A stretch of DNA of 64,000 bases from Paludibacteraceae bacterium (GTDB taxonomy: Bacteria; Bacteroidota; Bacteroidia; Bacteroidales; Paludibacteraceae), in NCBI GenBank assembly GCA_024399965.1, contig JAKSNJ010000003.1, positions 47,969-111,968 on the forward strand. Direction: 5' to 3'. The position numbers and the translations under genes were made by a program. Below are positions 52,608 through 64,000 of this stretch, one piece after another. The notes beneath the pieces were generated by a model. The model saw only the letters and a list, made by a program, of their open reading frames with translations. It was not told where the DNA came from and searched no databases. Every line of letters starts with the position of its first letter. Within the stretch, counting starts at the first letter, position 1.

Positions 52608-55600
52608 TTAATCCTCCTCAAAAGCGGCTTCGGCAGCAGCACGGGCAGCTTGAATGGCTGCGTACTCCTCTGCATTATGCACACTCAGTTTCTGGAAATC
52701 ACGGAGACCCGTACCAGCAGGAATCAGATTACCGCAAATAACGTTCTCCTTCATACCTTCAAGCGTATCTACGCGACCCTGAATGGCAGCTTCGTTAAGC
52801 ACCTTAGTCGTTTCCTGGAAGGAAGCAGCCGACATGAAGGACTTAGTACCCAAAGCAGCACGGGTGATACCTTGCAGAATCTGCTTGGCAGTAGCGCACT
52901 CAGCATCACGCGCAACAGCGAGTTTCTTATCCTTACGACGGAGCATCGAGTTCTCGTCATGGAAACGACGGGCAGTAACAATCTGACCAGCATGGAGGTT
53001 GTCGCTCTCACCCGGGTTGGTGATGACTTTCTTACCCCAGATACGGTCGTTCTCGTCCATAAAGTCCATCTTATCAACGACTTGACCCTCGAGGTAACGT
53101 GTATCACCAGCGTCGAGAATCTCGACCTTACGCATCATCTGGCGCACGATAATCTCGAAGTGCTTATCGTTGATTTCCACACCTTGCATACGGTAAACGG
53201 ACTGTGCCTCGTTGACGATATAGTCTTGCACAGCGGTAGGACCTTGAATAGCCAAGATGTCGTCGGGCGTGATGGCACCATCAGACAGCGCCACACCGGC
53301 ACGTACATAGTCGCCCTCCTGTACCAAAATCTGCTTGGTCAACGGAATGAGGTAACTCTTCTGCTCGCCCTGACGGCTGGTAACGGTGATTTCACGATTA
53401 CCGCGCTTAATCTTACCATAGGAGACCTCACCATCAATCTCACTGACGATAGCCGGATTAGACGGATTACGTGCCTCAAAGAGCTCGGTAACACGAGGCA
53501 GACCACCGGTAATATCACCTGCCGAACCGAAGGAACGGATTTGGGTGAAGAGGAAGTCGCCGACCTTGACCTCAGCGCCATCGGCTTGTGCCAACATGGC
53601 CTTGACAGGCAAGTTGTACGAGCGCAGGATAGTGCCGTCCTTGGCAACGATATTGGCCATAGGCAGTTTGGTCTTGTCACGCGTATCGGTGATATGTACC
53701 TCTTTCTTACCGGTTTGCTCATCGACGATGGTCTTGCAGGTAACACCCTCAATGACATCGCTATAGCGCAAGGTACCGGCTTGCTCGAGTACCAAAACAG
53801 CTTTATAAGGATCCCACTCGCAAACAACGGTGCCCTTCTTGTACTCCTGACCCGGAGTGATGAACAGCTTGCTGGCGTAAGGGATATTGAAGGTGGTGAG
53901 CACAACATCCGTAGTCGGGTCAACGAGACGCAACTCGTTCAGACGACTAACGACGATGGTACTGCCATCTTCGGTTTGAATGGTACGCAATTCGTCAATC
54001 TCGATACGACCATCACGGGGGAGAGAATAGGTATTCTGCGTAGCAGCATTACCAGCCAAACCACCAGAGTGGAAGGTTCGCAGGGTCAACTGCGTACCGG
54101 GCTCACCAATGGCCTGTGCAGCGATGACGCCGACTGCCTCACCCTTCTGCACCATGAGACGGGTAGCCAAGTTACGTCCGTAGCACTTAGCGCAGACACC
54201 ATGTTTACTTTCGCACGTGAGGACGGAACGAATCTCCACTTCCTCAATACCGGCAGCATTGATGGCATCGCATTGTGCTTCGCGAATCTCCTCGCCGGCA
54301 GCAACGATGAGGTTGCCCTTCTCGTCATGAATATCATGCACAGAGACACGACCCAAGATACGTTGCGTCAGCGTAGCAACGACGGTATCGTTCTGCTTGA
54401 TAGCACGTGCAGTCAAGCCACGCAAGGTACCGCAGTCCACCTCGTTGATGATGACATCGTGCGATACATCGACGAGACGACGTGTCAGATAACCGGCATC
54501 GGCCGTCTTCAAGGCAGTATCGGACAGACCCTTACGGGCACCGTGGGTACCGATGAAGTACTCCAACACGGACATACCCTCCTTGAAGTTAGACAAAATC
54601 GGGTTCTCGATGGAGGTACGTGTATCGGTGGCACCGGCTTTTTGCGGTTTACCCATGATACCACGAATACCTGCCAACTGCTTAATCTGCTGTTCGTTAC
54701 CACGGGCACCGGAATCCATCATCATGTACACGGCATTGAAGCCCTGATCGGCTTCCTTCATGTGCTGCATGAGGATACCGGTCATTTCCTTATCTATCTT
54801 GTTCCACGTATTAACAACGTTGTTGTAACGCTCATCGTCGTTGATTTCACCGTAGTTGTAGAGTTCGGTGAAGTTCTCGACCTCTTCGTTACCTTTCTTC
54901 ACCATGGCTTCCTTCTCGGCAGGAACGAGGATATCGTTCAAGTTGAAGGACAGACCACCCTCGAAGGCCTTTTGGTAACCGAGGTTCTTGATGTCGTCCA
55001 AGAACTGCGCCGTACGTGCTACACCACACGTCTTAATGACCTTGGCGATGATTTTCTTCACCTCGCCTTTCTTGAGGGTGGCATTCTGATAGCCGACCTC
55101 TTCAGGCACGTATTGGTTGACGATAGCACGACCCGGGGTCGTCTCGACGAGTTCGTTCTTGATACGAATCTTCACGTTGGCGTGAATATCTACCCTACCC
55201 TCGTTGAGGGCGATAAAGCACTCTTCGGGGCTATAGAAAATCAATCCTTCACCCTTGACACCGGTACGGGGTTTGGTAATATAATACAGACCGAGAATCA
55301 TATCCTGAGAAGGCACGGTGATAGGATTACCGTTGGCAGGGTCAAGGATATTGTGCGAACCCAACATGAGCAGCTGTGCCTCAAGGACAGCTTCGTTGGA
55401 CAGAGGCAAGTGAACGGCCATCTGGTCACCATCGAAGTCGGCGTTGAAACCGGCACAAGCCAGCGGGTGCAACTGAATAGCTTTACCCTCAATCATACGC
55501 GGTTGGAAGGCCAAAATACCATGACGGTGCAAGGTCGGCGCACGGTTAAGCAGGACAGGGTGTCCCTCCATGACGTGCTCCAAAATCTCCCAAATGACAG

Positions 55601-56867
55601 CATCGCGACGGTCGATAATCTTCTTGGCAGACTTAACGGTCTTAACCAAGCCACGCTCGATGAGTTTACGAATGATGAACGGTTTATACAGTTCGGCAGC
55701 CATTTCCTTAGGCAGACCGCACTCGTGCATCTTAAGTTCAGGACCAACAACGATAACCGAACGTGCCGAATAGTCCACACGTTTACCGAGCAAGTTCTGA
55801 CGGAAACGTCCCTGTTTACCCTTCAAGGAGTCAGAGAGAGACTTAAGCGGACGGTTGGCCTCAGACTTGATAGCCGTGGTCTTACGGCTATTGTCGAACA
55901 AGCTGTCAACGGCCTCCTGCAGCATACGTTTCTCGTTACGCAGAATAACGTCCGGTGCCTTGATTTCAACGAGTCGTTTGAGACGGTTATTACGGATAAT
56001 CACGCGACGGTAGAGGTCGTTGAGGTCAGAGGTAGCGAAACGTCCACCATCCAACGGAACCAAGGGACGGAGTTCAGGCGGTGTAACAGGCACCACTTGC
56101 AGAATCATCCACTCGGGACGGTTCTTGCCCTTGGAAGCGCGGAAAGACTCCACGATTTGGAGGCGTTTGAGGGCCTCCTGCTTCTTCTGTTGCGAGCTAT
56201 CCTGATCGGCCTCAGCACGCAGCGAGTAACTGAGTGAGTCCAAATCAATCTTCACGAGCAAGTCGTAGATGGCCTCAGCACCCATCTTGGCGATGAACTT
56301 ATCGGGATTGGTATCTTCCAACTCCTGATTGCCCTCGGGCAGACGGCTGAGCAACTCTTCGTACTCCTCCTCCTCGAGCAACATTTTTTCCTCAACTACA
56401 TCGTCACCAATCTGCTGACCGGCGAGTACACCGGCTTGGAGGACGAGGTATTTCTCGTAGTAAATGACGCTATCGAGTTTCTTAGTAGGAATACCGAGCA
56501 AGGCAGCCATCTTGGAAGGCAGCGAACGAAGGTACCAGATATGTGCCACGGGCACAACGAGTTTGATGTGACCCATCCGCTCACGGCGCACTTTCTTCTC
56601 AGTAACCTCGACACCGCAACGCTCGCAGACGATACCTTTATAACGGATACGTTTGTACTTACCGCAATGGCACTCATAGTCCTTGGTAGGACCGAAGATG
56701 CGCTCGCAGAACAAACCGTCACGTTCGGGTTTGTAAGTGCGGTAGTTGATAGTTTCCGGTTTGAGCACTTCACCGCTGGAGATAGCCATAATCTCGTCGG
56801 GGGAAGCCAGACCAATGGTGATCTTCGAGAAACCGGTTTTCTTAGTGTTATCTTGTTTTAAAGCCAT
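52608..56867 (-). CDS. rpoC: RNA polymerase subunit beta'
   Basis: 1419 residues, full length for Bacteroidota. Zinc-binding N-terminus ([20 protein letters not shown]), the clamp, [19 protein letters not shown] with the three Asp that hold the catalytic Mg, trigger-loop region [10 protein letters not shown] and the second zinc site ([16 protein letters not shown]). The C-terminus is acidic (AEAAFEED). It lies 16 bp after rpoB and is followed by a strong terminator. A 1233-codon open frame on the opposite strand is a shadow. Confidence 0.98.
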   Translation of the reverse strand: MALKQDNTKKTGFSKITIGLASPDEIMAISSGEVLKPETINYRTYKPERDGLFCERIFGPTKDYECHCGKYKRIRYKGIVCERCGVEVTEKKVRRERMGHIKLVVPVAHIWYLRSLPSKMAALLGIPTKKLDSVIYYEKYLVLQAGVLAGQQIGDDVVEEKMLLEEEEYEELLSRLPEGNQELEDTNPDKFIAKMGAEAIYDLLVKIDLDSLSYSLRAEADQDSSQQKKQEALKRLQIVESFRASKGKNRPEWMILQVVPVTPPELRPLVPLDGGRFATSDLNDLYRRVIIRNNRLKRLVEIKAPDVILRNEKRMLQEAVDSLFDNSRKTTAIKSEANRPLKSLSDSLKGKQGRFRQNLLGKRVDYSARSVIVVGPELKMHECGLPKEMAAELYKPFIIRKLIERGLVKTVKSAKKIIDRRDAVIWEILEHVMEGHPVLLNRAPTLHRHGILAFQPRMIEGKAIQLHPLACAGFNADFDGDQMAVHLPLSNEAVLEAQLLMLGSHNILDPANGNPITVPSQDMILGLYYITKPRTGVKGEGLIFYSPEECFIALNEGRVDIHANVKIRIKNELVETTPGRAIVNQYVPEEVGYQNATLKKGEVKKIIAKVIKTCGVARTAQFLDDIKNLGYQKAFEGGLSFNLNDILVPAEKEAMVKKGNEEVENFTELYNYGEINDDERYNNVVNTWNKIDKEMTGILMQHMKEADQGFNAVYMMMDSGARGNEQQIKQLAGIRGIMGKPQKAGATDTRTSIENPILSNFKEGMSVLEYFIGTHGARKGLSDTALKTADAGYLTRRLVDVSHDVIINEVDCGTLRGLTARAIKQNDTVVATLTQRILGRVSVHDIHDEKGNLIVAAGEEIREAQCDAINAAGIEEVEIRSVLTCESKHGVCAKCYGRNLATRLMVQKGEAVGVIAAQAIGEPGTQLTLRTFHSGGLAGNAATQNTYSLPRDGRIEIDELRTIQTEDGSTIVVSRLNELRLVDPTTDVVLTTFNIPYASKLFITPGQEYKKGTVVCEWDPYKAVLVLEQAGTLRYSDVIEGVTCKTIVDEQTGKKEVHITDTRDKTKLPMANIVAKDGTILRSYNLPVKAMLAQADGAEVKVGDFLFTQIRSFGSAGDITGGLPRVTELFEARNPSNPAIVSEIDGEVSYGKIKRGNREITVTSRQGEQKSYLIPLTKQILVQEGDYVRAGVALSDGAITPDDILAIQGPTAVQDYIVNEAQSVYRMQGVEINDKHFEIIVRQMMRKVEILDAGDTRYLEGQVVDKMDFMDENDRIWGKKVITNPGESDNLHAGQIVTARRFHDENSMLRRKDKKLAVARDAECATAKQILQGITRAALGTKSFMSAASFQETTKVLNEAAIQGRVDTLEGMKENVICGNLIPAGTGLRDFQKLSVHNAEEYAAIQAARAAAEAAFEED

Positions 56868-56883
56868 AGTTGTAAGTTTTTAA

Positions 56884-59800
56884 TTATTCCAAAGTGATTG
56901 ACAGAGCAAGTCCTTGTAACTCATGTAGTAAGACGTTGAGGGACTCTGGGATACCCGGAGTAGGCATCGATTCGCCCTTCACGATAGCCTCATAAGTACG
57001 AGCACGACCCGTGACATCATCGGACTTAACTGTTAATATCTCTTGCAGAACGTGAGCGGCACCGTGAGCCTCGAGAGCCCAAACCTCCATCTCACCGAAA
57101 CGCTGACCACCGAACTGAGCTTTACCGCCCAGAGGTTGTTGGGTAATCAAACTATACGGACCGATAGAACGGGCGTGCATCTTATCATCGACCATGTGGC
57201 CTAACTTCATGAAGTAAGTGACACCGACGGTAGCCATCTGGTCAAACGGCTCACCCGTCTCACCATTATACAACTGCGTCTTACCTGCGCGAGGCAGACC
57301 GGCTTTGTCGGTCCACTCGTTGAGGGAGTCAAGTGTACAGCCATCGAAGATAGGAGTAGCGAACTTAACGCCTAACTCACGACCGGCCCAACCGAGGACA
57401 GCCTCGAAGATCTGACCGATGTTCATACGAGAAGGCACACCCAGCGGGTTGAGGACGATATCAACAGGCGTTCCGTCTGCCAAGAAAGGCATATCCTCTA
57501 CGCGGACAATCTTGGAAACGATACCCTTGTTACCGTGACGACCGGCGAGCTTATCACCCACGCGAATCTTACGGCTCTTAGCCAAATAAACCTTAGCCAT
57601 TTGAATGATACCGTTGGGCAGTTCGTCACCGATGGTGAGGTTGAACTTATCGCGCTTGAGAGTAGCATCCAAATCCTTGAGTTTGCAGAGGTAGTTAACA
57701 ACGCACTGCTGAACGAGCTCGTTCTTGTGCTCATCACTGGTCCAGTTCTCCAAGAGAACGGAAGCGTAATCAATCTGATTCAGGCGCTCCTTGGTGAAGG
57801 TCTGATCCTTGGCAATCATCTCGGTACCAATCAGGTCATAAACGCCCTGACTCTTACGGCCCTTCAACAAGTTGGACAGTTTATCAATCAAGAGCTGACG
57901 CAGGGCCTCTGCATCGGCCTTGAAGCGCTCGTCCATCTCGGCGATAACGAGTTTATCGGCCTTCTTCTGCTCACGGTCTTTCATGGCACGTGTGTAGAGT
58001 TTGCGGTCAATAACGACACCCTCCAACGACGGAGTAGCTTTCAGGGAAGCGTCCTTCACATCACCGGCCTTGTCACCGAAGATGGCCTTCAGCAACTTCT
58101 CTTCAGGCGAAGGATCGGACTCACCTTTCGGTGTAATCTTACCAACCATGATGCTGCCCGGCATGATGTGGGCACCGATACGAACGATACCGTTCTCGTC
58201 CAAGTCCTTAGTGGCGTCCTCGCTGACATTAGGAATGTCGGCAGTGAACTCCTCCAAGCCACGCTTCGTTTCGCGCACTTCGAGCAGGTTCTCCACCACG
58301 TGCACGGACGTAAACATATCTTCACGCACGATGCGCTCGCTCAGGACGATGGCATCCTCGTAGTTGTAACCCTTCCAAGGAATATAAGCAACTTTGAGGT
58401 TCTTACCTAAAGCCAACTCACCATTTTCGGTGGCATAACCCTCGGTAAGTATTTGCCCTGCTTCCACGCGGTCGCCCTTACGCACGATAGGACGGAGGTC
58501 CATGGTCGTATCTTGGTTGGTGCGCTGGAACTTAGGCATTTTATATATTTTCTCCGCCGAGTCGAAGGAGACGAACTCCTGCTCCTCGTCGCGGTCATAC
58601 AGGATATGAATAGCATCGGCATCAACGTAGGTAACAGTACCGGCACCCTCGGCTACAATTTGAGTGCGGCTGTCACGAATCAACTGACCCTCGATACCGG
58701 TACCAACGATAGGTGCTTCCGGACGCAGCAAAGGCACACCCTGACGCATCATGTTGGAACCCATCAAAGCACGGTGAGCATCATCGTGCTCCAAGAAAGG
58801 AATCAACGCAGCAGCGATAGAAGCGATTTGCGAAGGCGAAACGTCCATCGCATTCACTTCGTTGGGCGCTACTACAGGGAAGTCGGCACCATAACGGGCT
58901 TTAACCTTATTACGAATGAACTGACCGTTCTCGTCCAAGGGAGCATTACCCTGTGCCACCGTCATCGGTTCCTCATCCTCGGCGGTAAGGTACATCACGT
59001 GGTCATTGTCCAAATCTACAACACCGTTCTCTGCCTTACGATAAGGCGTCTCGATGAAGCCCAAGTCGTTGATCTTGGCATAGATACACAAGGACGAAAT
59101 CAAACCGATGTTCGGTCCTTCAGGTGTCTCAATAGGACAGAGACGACCATAGTGGGTATAGTGTACGTCACGCACCTCGAAACCGGCACGGTCACGACTC
59201 AAACCGCCAGGACCCAAGGCAGACATACGGCGCTTGTGCGTAATCTCAGCCAAAGGGTTCTGCTGGTCCATAAACTGCGACAGGGCATTGGTACCGAAGT
59301 ACGAATTGATGACGCTGGAGATGGCCTTAGCATTAATCAGGTCGGTAGGCGTAAAGACCTCATTATCGCGAACGTTCATGCGCTCACGGATGGTGCGGCC
59401 CATACGTGCCAAACCAATACCAAACTGGTTGAAGAGTTGCTCACCAACAGTACGTACACGACGGTTGGACAAGTGGTCGATATCATCTACCTCGGCATTG
59501 GAGTTAATCAACGAAACGAGGTACTTGATAATCTCAATCATATCTTCCTTAGTCAGCACGCGCGTATCCTCGGGAACGGACGTATTGAGCTTACGGTTGA
59601 TACGATAACGACCTACTTCACCCAAGTCGTAACGCTTCTCGGAGAAGAAGAGGTTTTGGATTACCTCGCGTGCTGTTTGGTCATCGGCAGGTTCAGCATT
59701 ACGCAACTGACGATAGATATAAAGCACTGCCTCTTTCTCAGAGTGAGCAGGGTCTTTCTGCAAGGTATTGAAGATGATGGAATAGTCGGCCTCACGTGCC

Positions 59801-60696
59801 TCGTCTTTGTGCACAAGAATAGTCTTAACACCGGCATTGAGGATGGTCTCAATCATCTCTTCGGTCAAGACGTTTTCGCGCTCCATGATGACTTCGTTAC
59901 GCTCAATGGAAACAACCTCACCGGTGTCCTCATCTACGAAATCTTCGGTCCACGACTTCATCACATTACCGGCAAGGGTACGACCAGCCATACCAGCCAA
60001 GTTGTCCTTGGTGACTTTGACTTCTTCTGCCAAATCGAAGCAATCAAGAATATCTTTATCGCTCTCGAAACCGATTGCACGAAGCAAGGTAGTTACAGGG
60101 AGCTTTTTCTTACGATCGATGTAAGCATACATCACCTTGTTGATATCCGTTGCAAACTCAATCCACGAGCCGCGGAACGGAATGATACGGGCACTATACA
60201 GTTTGGTGCCATTGGAGTGCATCGAGGTGCCAAAGAACACACCGGGGGAACGGTGCAACTGACTAACCACAACACGCTCAGCGCCATTGATGACGAAAGT
60301 GCCTTTGGGGGTCATGTATGGAATAGTACCGAGATAAACGTCTTGAATGACGGTATCAAAGTCCTCGTGGTCGGGGTCGGTACAGTAGAGTTTGAGTTTG
60401 GCTTTCAAGGGCACGGCATAGGTTAAGCCGCGTTGCAAGCACTCCTCAATGGAATAACGAGGGTGATCCACTTGGTAGTCCAAGAACTCCAAAATAAAGT
60501 TGTTGCGGGTATCCGCAATTGGGAAGTTTTCCGAGAAGACACGGAACAGCCCTTCTTTCTTACGCTGCTCCGGCGTCGATTCCATTTGCACGAAATCTCG
60601 GAACGACTTGATTTGAATGTCCAAAAAGTCAGGGTACGGGAATTGCTTCTGCATTGCCGAGAAGTTGACTCTTTGAGATAGTTGTTTAGTAGCCAT
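56884..60696 (-). CDS. rpoB: RNA polymerase subunit beta
   Basis: 1270 residues. Seen: [20 protein letters not shown], the rifampicin-pocket region [20 protein letters not shown] and [35 protein letters not shown], and [10 protein letters not shown]. In the pocket, D (MDQQN), H (THKRR) and S (RRMSA) are the unmutated, sensitive-type residues. It lies 145 bp after rplL, with a terminator-like hairpin between, and 16 bp before rpoC. Confidence 0.98.
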   Translation of the reverse strand: MATKQLSQRVNFSAMQKQFPYPDFLDIQIKSFRDFVQMESTPEQRKKEGLFRVFSENFPIADTRNNFILEFLDYQVDHPRYSIEECLQRGLTYAVPLKAKLKLYCTDPDHEDFDTVIQDVYLGTIPYMTPKGTFVINGAERVVVSQLHRSPGVFFGTSMHSNGTKLYSARIIPFRGSWIEFATDINKVMYAYIDRKKKLPVTTLLRAIGFESDKDILDCFDLAEEVKVTKDNLAGMAGRTLAGNVMKSWTEDFVDEDTGEVVSIERNEVIMERENVLTEEMIETILNAGVKTILVHKDEAREADYSIIFNTLQKDPAHSEKEAVLYIYRQLRNAEPADDQTAREVIQNLFFSEKRYDLGEVGRYRINRKLNTSVPEDTRVLTKEDMIEIIKYLVSLINSNAEVDDIDHLSNRRVRTVGEQLFNQFGIGLARMGRTIRERMNVRDNEVFTPTDLINAKAISSVINSYFGTNALSQFMDQQNPLAEITHKRRMSALGPGGLSRDRAGFEVRDVHYTHYGRLCPIETPEGPNIGLISSLCIYAKINDLGFIETPYRKAENGVVDLDNDHVMYLTAEDEEPMTVAQGNAPLDENGQFIRNKVKARYGADFPVVAPNEVNAMDVSPSQIASIAAALIPFLEHDDAHRALMGSNMMRQGVPLLRPEAPIVGTGIEGQLIRDSRTQIVAEGAGTVTYVDADAIHILYDRDEEQEFVSFDSAEKIYKMPKFQRTNQDTTMDLRPIVRKGDRVEAGQILTEGYATENGELALGKNLKVAYIPWKGYNYEDAIVLSERIVREDMFTSVHVVENLLEVRETKRGLEEFTADIPNVSEDATKDLDENGIVRIGAHIMPGSIMVGKITPKGESDPSPEEKLLKAIFGDKAGDVKDASLKATPSLEGVVIDRKLYTRAMKDREQKKADKLVIAEMDERFKADAEALRQLLIDKLSNLLKGRKSQGVYDLIGTEMIAKDQTFTKERLNQIDYASVLLENWTSDEHKNELVQQCVVNYLCKLKDLDATLKRDKFNLTIGDELPNGIIQMAKVYLAKSRKIRVGDKLAGRHGNKGIVSKIVRVEDMPFLADGTPVDIVLNPLGVPSRMNIGQIFEAVLGWAGRELGVKFATPIFDGCTLDSLNEWTDKAGLPRAGKTQLYNGETGEPFDQMATVGVTYFMKLGHMVDDKMHARSIGPYSLITQQPLGGKAQFGGQRFGEMEVWALEAHGAAHVLQEILTVKSDDVTGRARTYEAIVKGESMPTPGIPESLNVLLHELQGLALSITLE

Positions 60697-60776
60697 TTTG
60701 ATTTGTGTATTTTAAGATAAAAAGCACAATTATTACCAAATTTTTAACATATTTAAGATTTGGCCTCTTTTCAGAG

Positions 60777-60837
60777 AAAAAGGTTTAGACCCCGATTTTG
60801 TGTCGGGATCTAAACCTGATACAGGTAATAAACCTGT
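60777..60837 (-). terminator. Attenuator-like hairpin between rplL and rpoB
   Basis: On the minus strand a 15-bp stem (60803-60817 with 60781-60795, AGGTTTAGATCCCGA and TCGGGGTCTAAACCT, loop of 7) is followed by TTTTT. A second small hairpin (ACAGGT/ACCTGT, 60821-60837) lies just before it, and part of it can pair alternatively with the edge of the big stem. Position fits partial termination that makes more L7/L12 than RNA polymerase. Confidence 0.8.
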
Positions 60838-60842
60838 AAGGA

Positions 60843-61220
60843 TTACTTCAGTTCTACGACTGCGCCAACCTCTTCGAGGGCTTTCTTGAGAGCTTCAGCA
60901 GCTGCTTTGTCAAGACCTTCTTTTACGGTAGCGGGAGCAGCGTCAACGATGTCTTTAGCTTCTTTCAAGCCAAGACCGGTTTGCTCTTTAACAGCTTTAA
61001 CGACTTGGAGCTTTTGAGCGCCAGCTTCTTTCAGAATTACGTCGAAAGATGTTTTCTCCTCAGCAGCAGCGGCCTCACCGGCAGCAGCAGGAGCAGCAAC
61101 TGCAACAGCAGCAGCGGCGGGTTCAATACCATACTCCTCTTTCAATACTTGAGCGAGTTCATTAACTTCCTTAACAGTAAGGTTTACCAATTGTTCAGCA
61201 ATAGCTTTTACGTCTGCCAT
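60843..61220 (-). CDS. rplL: Ribosomal protein bL12 (L7/L12)
   Basis: 125 residues. N-terminal dimerisation helix ([20 protein letters not shown]), an Ala/Glu hinge (about 33-55) and the C-terminal domain ([36 protein letters not shown]) that recruits translation factors. 71 bp after rplJ. Confidence 0.97.
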   Translation of the reverse strand: MADVKAIAEQLVNLTVKEVNELAQVLKEEYGIEPAAAAVAVAAPAAAGEAAAAEEKTSFDVILKEAGAQKLQVVKAVKEQTGLGLKEAKDIVDAAPATVKEGLDKAAAEALKKALEEVGAVVELK

Positions 61221-61291
61221 AATTGTATAATTTTAAATTGTTATTTTTTTTAATTGTTAATTTTTCCCGGTCATGCCGGAGTTATGCTGAT

Positions 61292-61825
61292 TTATTCAGC
61301 TTTTTCACCCAGCGTCTTGAGGACACCGTGGATGGTAGTACCGCTGCTTTGCAGAGCGGAGATAACGTTCTTAGCAGGCGATTGCAACAGAGCAATAACG
61401 TCGGCGATAAGTTCGTTTTTGGACTTGATAGCGGACAGCATCTCCAAGTTCTCGGCACCTACATAGACGTTTTCCTCTACATAAGCAGCTTTGAGTTGGG
61501 GTTTAGCATCCGGATTGTTTTTCTCCTTTTTGAGGAGCTCCTTAATCAGTTTAGCGGGAGCATTACCTGTATTACAGAGCATCAAAGCCGTGTTGCCTTT
61601 GAGGGCGGTGAACAGGGATGCGTCAACACCTCTCTGTTCGAGGGCTTTTTGCAGGAGAGTATTCTTAGCCATCACCAATTTGATGTCTGCTTTGAAGCAG
61701 GCACGGCGCAGAGCGCTGGTTTTTTCAGCGTTCAGACCTTCAATATTGGTCAGGTAGAAATGCGAGTACGAACCGATTTGTTCTTGCAGCTCTTGAATCA
61801 GAGCGGTCTTATCTTCTTTTCTCAT
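61292..61825 (-). CDS. rplJ: Ribosomal protein uL10
   Basis: 177 residues. MRKEDKTALIQELQEQIGSY at the start, LRRACFKADIKLVMAKNTLL typical of L10, and a C-terminal helix (MLSAIKSKNELIADVIALLQ) to which L12 dimers bind. 19 bp after rplA. In many bacteria L10-L12 represses its own mRNA; I see no clear site here. Confidence 0.97.
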   Translation of the reverse strand: MRKEDKTALIQELQEQIGSYSHFYLTNIEGLNAEKTSALRRACFKADIKLVMAKNTLLQKALEQRGVDASLFTALKGNTALMLCNTGNAPAKLIKELLKKEKNNPDAKPQLKAAYVEENVYVGAENLEMLSAIKSKNELIADVIALLQSPAKNVISALQSSGTTIHGVLKTLGEKAE

Positions 61826-61844
61826 ACTTGTTTCTCCTTCTTAA

Positions 61845-62537
61845 TTACTCAATAGTCTTCGTGTCGATTTTAATACCCTGGCTCATGGTGCTGCTCAGGT
61901 AGATACTCTTAACGTAGGTACCTTTAGATACAGCGGGTTTGAGCTTAATCAGTGTTTGGATGAATTCAGTAGCGTTTTGTGCGATGGCTTCGGGAGTGAA
62001 GCTAACTTTACCAATAGAGGTATGCACGATACCGAATTTATCTACCTTGAAGTCGATTTTACCTTGTTTAACCTCCTTAACGGCTTTAGCAACGTCCATC
62101 GTTACCGTACCGGATTTGGGGTTAGGCATCAAGCCACGGGGACCCAAAACGCGACCGAGAGCACCAATCTTACCCATGTATTGGGGTTGAGTGATCATAA
62201 CGTCAAAGTCGGTCCAACCGGATTTGATTTTCTCAACATATTCGTCCAATCCCACGAAATCAGCACCGGCTTCCTTAACGGCTGCCTCCTGATCGGGACC
62301 AACGAGAGCGAGAACGCGAGTTACTTTACCAGTACCATTGGGCAGCGAAACGACGCCACGAACCATTTGGTTGGCCTTACGAGGGTCAACACCGAGGCGA
62401 ACGTCGATATCTACGCTTGCGTCAAATTTGGTGGTAGTGATTTCTTTTACCAATGCGGCTGCTTCAGCCACGGTGTAGAGCTTACCTGCTTCAATCTTCT
62501 CAGCAGCAAGCTTTTGATTTTTTGTCAATTTTGCCAT
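61845..62537 (-). CDS. rplA: Ribosomal protein uL1
   Basis: 230 residues. Seen: [60 protein letters not shown] and [21 protein letters not shown]1 stalk protein of the 50S subunit and translational repressor of the L11 operon in species tested. 19 bp after rplK. Confidence 0.97.
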   Translation of the reverse strand: MAKLTKNQKLAAEKIEAGKLYTVAEAAALVKEITTTKFDASVDIDVRLGVDPRKANQMVRGVVSLPNGTGKVTRVLALVGPDQEAAVKEAGADFVGLDEYVEKIKSGWTDFDVMITQPQYMGKIGALGRVLGPRGLMPNPKSGTVTMDVAKAVKEVKQGKIDFKVDKFGIVHTSIGKVSFTPEAIAQNATEFIQTLIKLKPAVSKGTYVKSIYLSSTMSQGIKIDTKTIE

Positions 62538-62556
62538 AGTGTTTGAAGATTAGAAG

Positions 62557-62979
62557 TTATTTAACGGTGATACCCATACTGCGTGCAGTACCTTTAACCA
62601 TAGCCATAGCGGACTCAACGGTGAAGCAGTTCATGTCCACCATCTTGTCGGTAGCAATAGCACGGCACTGATCCTCGGTGATGTTAGCCACTTTCTTACG
62701 GTTAGGTTCAGCCGAACCACCTTTTACTTTAGCGGCCTCAATCAGTTGCACAGCAACGGGAGGAGTCTTAACGATAAAGTCAAACGACTTATCCGCATAA
62801 ACGGTAATGATAACAGGCAGGACTTTACCTGCTTTTTCTTGCGTTCTGGCATTGAACTGTTTGCAGAACTCCATAATGTTCACACCCTTGGAACCCAGAG
62901 CAGGTCCTACTGGAGGTGCAGGATTGGCAGCGCCACCCTTGATTTGGAGCTTAATGAAACCAGCAATTTCTTTAGCCAT
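62557..62979 (-). CDS. rplK: Ribosomal protein uL11
   Basis: 140 residues. Seen: [60 protein letters not shown] and the C-terminal rRNA-binding end ([15 protein letters not shown]). About 100 bp after nusG; that gap shows no clear promoter. Confidence 0.97.
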   Translation of the reverse strand: MAKEIAGFIKLQIKGGAANPAPPVGPALGSKGVNIMEFCKQFNARTQEKAGKVLPVIITVYADKSFDFIVKTPPVAVQLIEAAKVKGGSAEPNRKKVANITEDQCRAIATDKMVDMNCFTVESAMAMVKGTARSMGITVK

Positions 62980-63082
62980 AATTGTTTTGTTTTTAATAGT
63001 TTCTGCGATACGTACGTTACGATGTAACTCTCGCGGTGATTAATAAACTATCGAGTAGTCAAGCGGCCCGTAACAATGCCTT

Positions 63083-63634
63083 CTACTCTTTTGCTACCTG
63101 ATTGAACCCTAACTCAAGCGGCGTTTGACGATCGAAGATAGTAACGACCACCTTGAGTTTGTGTTTGTCTTGCAGTACTTCGCTGATGACACCGTTGAAA
63201 CCATTGAATGGTCCATCGGTAACCTTAATCTTCTCGCCAACGAGATAGAGTTCGTCGGTCAGGGTATCCAACTCTTCTTCGTCACGATTACCAATCAGGC
63301 GATTGATTTCGGCCTGAGAAACAGGGGCTGCCTTGTTGGAGCCCTTGATTTCAGAGAGGAAACCAAGCACGTTCGGGATGTTACGAATCAGGGGATAACA
63401 CTCGTCTGTCAAGTTGCATTCCACCAGCACATAACCCGGCAACATGTTGCGCTCCTTGATGGTGCGCTTACCGTTTTTGAGGGTTACCACTTTCTCGGTG
63501 GGAATAAGTACCTGCGATACATACTCGCGGAAGAGGGACGAAGTAACCAAAGCGCTCTCGATATACTCCTTCACCTTGTGTTCCTTGCCACTAATAGCGC
63601 GAACAACATACCATTTCAGATTATTCTCAATCAT
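63083..63634 (-). CDS. nusG: Transcription elongation factor NusG
   Basis: 183 residues. The NGN domain (LKWYVVRAISGKEHKVKEYI, RNMLPGYVLVECNL, IPNVLGFL) is followed by the KOW domain (GEKIKVTDGPFNGFNGVISE). It couples RNA polymerase with Rho and the ribosome. 12 bp after secE. Confidence 0.97.
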   Translation of the reverse strand: MIENNLKWYVVRAISGKEHKVKEYIESALVTSSLFREYVSQVLIPTEKVVTLKNGKRTIKERNMLPGYVLVECNLTDECYPLIRNIPNVLGFLSEIKGSNKAAPVSQAEINRLIGNRDEEELDTLTDELYLVGEKIKVTDGPFNGFNGVISEVLQDKHKLKVVVTIFDRQTPLELGFNQVAKE

Positions 63635-63646
63635 AGTTGTACTTAA

Positions 63647-63835
63647 TTAGAACAATCCGTAAACAAACGTCATAATCGATTCGAAGCACCAGTCCATCAG
63701 CCACACAATCAGTGCCAGGATGAGGGAAGCGATCAATACTACCACCGAGCTTTGTGCCAACTCCTTGCGGGTGGGCCAGCTAACCTTGTGTACCAATTCG
63801 GTGTACGATTCTTTCATGTTTTCTACGAGTTTCAT
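63647..63835 (-). CDS. secE: Preprotein translocase subunit SecE
   Basis: 62 residues, the short single-TM form. MKESYTELVHKVSWPTRKEL is the amphipathic helix with the conserved WPTR, then the TM SSVVVLIASLILALIVWLMD. It is downstream of tRNA-Trp on the same strand, the usual Bacteroidota order. Confidence 0.95.
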   Translation of the reverse strand: MKLVENMKESYTELVHKVSWPTRKELAQSSVVVLIASLILALIVWLMDWCFESIMTFVYGLF

Positions 63836-63948
63836 ATCAGTAGTGTTTTAATATTCTAACGAGCGCAAACCACTTGGCCTCAAACCAGCCGTTATTCGTA
63901 ACAATTTCGGGCTTCGTTGAAGTCAATTGGAAGCATTAAATTTTCTTG

Positions 63949-64000
63949 CACGGAAGGCAGGAATCGAACCCACATTAACGGTTTTGGAGACCGCTCTCCT
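63949..64000 (-). tRNA. tRNA-Trp (anticodon CCA), 5' end cut by the window
   Basis: The anticodon arm (CGGTCTCCAAAACCG), T-arm (GTGGGTTCGATTCCTGC) and the 3' acceptor strand CTTCCGT with discriminator G are present; the rest lies beyond base 64000. CCA is not encoded. Confidence 0.93.

Noticed and set aside
52536-56237. 1233-codon open frame on the plus strand opposite rpoC
   Set aside because: It is fully antisense to a conserved gene, runs over its stop and terminator, and its protein shows no domain. It is a codon-bias shadow.
58453-60426. 657-codon open frame opposite rpoB
   Set aside because: Same reason: antisense to a strongly conserved gene, with no promoter or recognisable domain.

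Overview
The window comes from the chromosome of a member of the Bacteroidales (Bacteroidota), probably a gut or oral Prevotella/Bacteroides-like organism. The evidence is the promoter type (a TTTG box, a 20-nt spacer, then TAnnTTTG, found perfectly at seven sites), the absence of clear Shine-Dalgarno sites, the GlsA/GlsB glycine-lipid genes, DUF4494, DUF4105 and DUF4301 proteins, long NusB and RpoB/RpoC forms, InlB-type B-repeat surface proteins, and tRNA-Trp upstream of secE-nusG-rplKAJL-rpoBC. I cannot name the genus or species.

Layout. 1-632: tail of a PepSY-like protein and a tRNA-Asp. 632-9826: DNA repair and chaperone genes (AddB-like nuclease, AddA-like helicase, RmuC, and a ClpB that lacks its N-terminal domain). 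9827-10240: a repeat-rich spacer. 10310-25817: an AT-richer accessory island of ten same-strand genes: two PrsW-type intramembrane proteases at the two ends, a membrane-anchored WG-repeat protein, a single-domain RyR protein, a two-TM protein with tandem RCK/TrkA-N domains and a RyR-like tail, a TIR-TM-coiled-coil protein, a SIR2-like/TIR fusion, a transmembrane STAND ATPase, a secreted protein sharing the STAND ectodomain, and a 167-residue protein of unknown function. I regard this as the undescribed system: a putative membrane-spanning immune or stress pathway in which STAND/TIR activation changes NAD-derived nucleotides and RyR/RCK proteins and PrsW proteases respond.

25919-38500: a dense minus-strand run, with many overlapping start/stop codons: DUF4301, CYTH, nusB, yajC, a sugar aminotransferase, rpoN, PAP2, DUF4105, a degenerate phosphatase-fold protein, DUF4494, glsA, glsB and comM. 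38777-40193: tRNA-Ser and an AAA_14/DUF4143 ATPase. 40219-51593: a small secreted protein with a C-terminal sorting-like tail and a giant (about 3659 aa) secreted B-repeat protein whose reading frame crosses a G10 tract near its start. 51594-52607: gene-free leader and repeat region. 52608-64000: rpoC, rpoB, rplL, rplJ, rplA, rplK, nusG, secE and a truncated tRNA-Trp, all minus strand.

A theme at sequence level is short tandem arrays, mostly with a 7-bp period but also 11 and 23 bp. They lie between genes and also inside reading frames (clpB, comM, the giant surface gene) without breaking them.
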